Of a stretch of 5,684 nucleotides of DNA, positions 4,703 through 5,684 are shown piece by piece. Below the pieces are notes generated by a model, which saw only the letters and a program-made list of their open reading frames with translations, was not told the DNA's origin and ran no database searches. The stretch spans positions 1 through 5,684 of the forward strand of contig CAJJPG010000113.1 in assembly GCA_905193585.1 (NCBI GenBank), in the 5' to 3' direction. Source of the DNA: an uncultured Oscillospiraceae bacterium (GTDB lineage: Bacteria; Bacillota; Clostridia; Oscillospirales; Acutalibacteraceae). A program made the translations under genes and the position numbers. The stretch's first letter is position 1. Each line of letters opens with the position of its first letter.

Positions 4703-5206
4703 ATGAAAAACTCAGCTTGTTTTATAGGTCACAGGAAAATAAACGATACGCCGGAATTATGGGAGAAGTTGGATGATATTGTAAATAATCTTATTGAAAA
4801 CGGAACAGTCAATTTTTTATTCGGCGACCGTTCGGAATTTAATGACCTCTGCTTTGAAATAGTGGGAATAAACAAAAAAATTCACCCTGAAATTAAACGA
4901 ATAAAATTCAGGGTGAATTATGAAGATGCGGATGACTGCACTATGCAATTTCTAATAGGGAGCTATGACGAAAGTATATTTCCCGAAACTGCCATAGGTT
5001 CCGGAAGAAACATATATATTGCCCGTAATAGAGCGCTGATTGATGAAAGTGATGTTTGTGTATTTTATTATGATGAAAACTACAAACCGTCGCGAAGAAA
5101 GACCGATAAAAAAGCGATAAGCGATTATCAGCCGAACAGCGGAACGGCATTGGCGTACGGATATGCCGTGAAAAAGCAAAAATTTATAATCAACTGCTTT
5201 AAATAA
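4703..5206 (+). CDS. SLOG-superfamily (DUF1273/YoqJ-like) protein
   Basis: This 167-residue cytosolic protein has a Rossmann-like fold of the SLOG type, a group thought to bind nucleotides or nucleotide-derived ligands. Visible motifs are the N-terminal strand and loop SACFIGHRKI (4-13), LFGDRSEFNDLCFE (39-52), NRALIDESDVCVFYYDENY (109-127) and the glycine loop NSGTALAYGYAVKKQKFIIN (145-164). Family members usually begin MKxxxCFIGHR, so I chose the ATG at 4703, which has GGATG six bases upstream. Two ATGs at 4694 and 4697 are in frame but lack a ribosome binding site. It is transcribed alone, divergent from an XRE regulator. Its cellular role is unknown; SLOG proteins occur in nucleotide signalling and in phage-conflict contexts, but nothing here points to one substrate. 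It contains a perfect 13-bp hairpin at 4879-4919. Confidence 0.85.
   Translation: MKNSACFIGHRKINDTPELWEKLDDIVNNLIENGTVNFLFGDRSEFNDLCFEIVGINKKIHPEIKRIKFRVNYEDADDCTMQFLIGSYDESIFPETAIGSGRNIYIARNRALIDESDVCVFYYDENYKPSRRKTDKKAISDYQPNSGTALAYGYAVKKQKFIINCFK
4879..4919 (+). repeat. perfect 13-bp inverted repeat inside the SLOG-like gene
   Basis: AATTCACCCTGAA (4879-4891) is exactly complementary to TTCAGGGTGAATT (4907-4919) across a 15-base loop. It lies in the coding part for KIHPEIKRIKFRVNYE. No U-tract follows, so it is not a standard terminator. Confidence 0.75.
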
Positions 5207-5209
5207 ATA

Positions 5210-5237
5210 TGAGCGCGCCGAAAAAACGACGCGCTCA
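5210..5237. terminator. GC-rich hairpin between convergent genes
   Basis: TGAGCGCG (5210-5217) pairs perfectly with CGCGCTCA (5230-5237) across a 12-base A-rich loop, three bases past the SLOG-like stop. On the minus strand it is followed by ATATTTATTT, a moderate U-tract; on the + strand none follows. It is likely the terminator of the leftward small gene and perhaps a roadblock or 3' end for the rightward one. A second, weaker stem (5251-5255 with 5268-5272) followed by TTTATTTA could serve the + strand. Confidence 0.55.
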
Positions 5238-5293
5238 CTCACGGTGAATGCCGAAAGGGCAATAGTATTCGGTTTATTTACAGCCCGGCAGGC

Positions 5294-5470
5294 TTAATAG
5301 CTTGCACGGCGCGCGCCGGAGGGCTTTACAACCCTGAGCCTGCGGCGGCGGATATAACACATAATACGCTTTTCAAAGGCAACGAGCCTGTCCTCATGGA
5401 ATATACCCCAAAGGACGGCGGCGAACATGGCTATTTCAAAAAGTGTTCTTAAAAGCATTGATAAGTTCAT
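5294..5470 (-). CDS. SOS-regulated small membrane protein (58 aa), new candidate
   Basis: A 58-codon frame runs from ATG 5470 to TAA 5294. The protein begins MNLSMLLRTLFEIAMFAAVL, a hydrophobic segment of about 20 residues (4-24) fit for one membrane helix. WGIFHEDRLVAFEKRIMCYI follows, then an arginine-rich tail (RRRRLRVVKPSGARRASY) that would sit in the cytoplasm. The gene has a strong ribosome binding site (GGGAGGAG) about five bases before the ATG, a consensus sigma-A promoter and a perfect LexA box over the transcription start, so it should be silent until DNA damage. I recognise no named family. Small SOS-induced membrane proteins such as Caulobacter SidA and Bacillus YneA block cell division, so a similar role is possible but unproven. 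It converges with the SLOG-like gene. Confidence 0.75.
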   Translation of the reverse strand: MNLSMLLRTLFEIAMFAAVLWGIFHEDRLVAFEKRIMCYIRRRRLRVVKPSGARRASY

Positions 5471-5482
5471 AATTTCTCCTCC

Positions 5483-5496
5483 CGAACAAATGTTCG
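5483..5496. promoter_or_regulatory. LexA (SOS) box
   Basis: CGAACAAATGTTCG is a 14-bp site with 6-bp arms that exactly fits the Gram-positive LexA consensus CGAACRNRYGTTCG. It begins eight bases downstream of the -10 of the leftward promoter and ends just before the ribosome binding site, so bound LexA would block initiation. Confidence 0.88.
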
Positions 5497-5504
5497 ATAA
5501 TGTT

Positions 5505-5533
5505 ATTATAATAACTTATTCGACATTTGTCAA
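5505..5533 (-). promoter_or_regulatory. fully consensus sigma-A promoter of the small SOS gene
   Basis: TTGACA (5533-5528), a 17-base spacer and TATAAT (5510-5505) on the minus strand match the ideal sigma-A promoter exactly. A strength this high normally requires tight repression, here by LexA. The leader to the ATG is about 28 bases. Confidence 0.92.
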
Positions 5534-5684
5534 GCATTTTTTTATTTGTTGTTTTTATTATATATGCGCCTGTGTCCGATAAACGGGACTTGAACATTTT
5601 TTCGGTAAAAATACGGAAAGGAAAAAAATTTGTAGGTTTGTCAATGATGTGTTACAAAAATCAGAAAACTTCGCCGAAGGATAA

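Noticed and set aside
4941..5242. Minus-strand frames of 69 and 96 codons
   Set aside because: They are antisense to the SLOG-like gene, have no ribosome binding site, and show no recognisable motifs.
5307..5318. 12-bp GC palindrome CGGCGCGCGCCG in the 3' part of the small membrane gene
   Set aside because: It fits codons of the Gly-Ala-Arg tail (SGARR) and is not followed by a U-tract, so no separate function can be supported.

Overview
The window looks like chromosomal DNA of a low-to-mid GC Gram-positive bacterium of the Clostridia (an Oscillospiraceae/Ruminococcaceae-type genome is my guess). The reasons are the gene order rplU-prp-rpmA-obg-mrnC, an L27 with the Firmicutes-type cleavable N-terminus next to its protease Prp, a Bacillus-type LexA box, and clostridial-type XRE regulators. 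No tRNA, rRNA or CRISPR array was seen.

Region 1 (1-331): the C-terminal 96 codons of an unrecognised, AT-rich, lysine/arginine-rich protein on the + strand. It converges on the operon to its right, with weak hairpins between.

Region 2 (342-3772, minus strand): a ribosome-biogenesis operon. A consensus sigma-A promoter and a structured leader (candidate L21 leader) drive rplU (L21), prp (the protease that trims L27) and rpmA (L27). A strong intrinsic terminator/attenuator follows. Then come a zinc-ribbon DUF2007-like protein, a second DUF2007-like paralogue, obg (ribosome-assembly GTPase) and mrnC (Mini-RNase III, 23S rRNA maturation). Genes overlap or nearly touch (TGATG, ATGA, TAATATG junctions), which implies translational coupling.

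Region 3 (3830-5237): a small regulatory island. Two XRE-type regulators lie on the minus strand. The upstream one (4348-4590) is intact. The downstream one (3830-4345) is broken by a 270-bp MITE-like element with 26-bp terminal inverted repeats and a TA target duplication, and it also carries a one-base homopolymer frameshift. Removing the element and one A restores an 80-residue HTH protein. Inside the element, three further inverted-repeat pairs interlock instead of nesting. Divergently, a near-consensus promoter drives a SLOG/DUF1273-like (YoqJ-type) nucleotide-binding-fold protein that contains a perfect 13-bp intragenic hairpin.

Region 4 (5294-5684): a 58-codon minus-strand gene for a small membrane protein with a basic tail. 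It has a fully consensus promoter (TTGACA-17-TATAAT), a perfect LexA (SOS) box at the expected start of transcription and a good ribosome binding site. It is a strong candidate for an unannotated DNA-damage-induced membrane microprotein, possibly a cell-division inhibitor by analogy with SidA or YneA. The sequence to its right holds no gene I can support, but may be the leader and first codons of a rightward gene.
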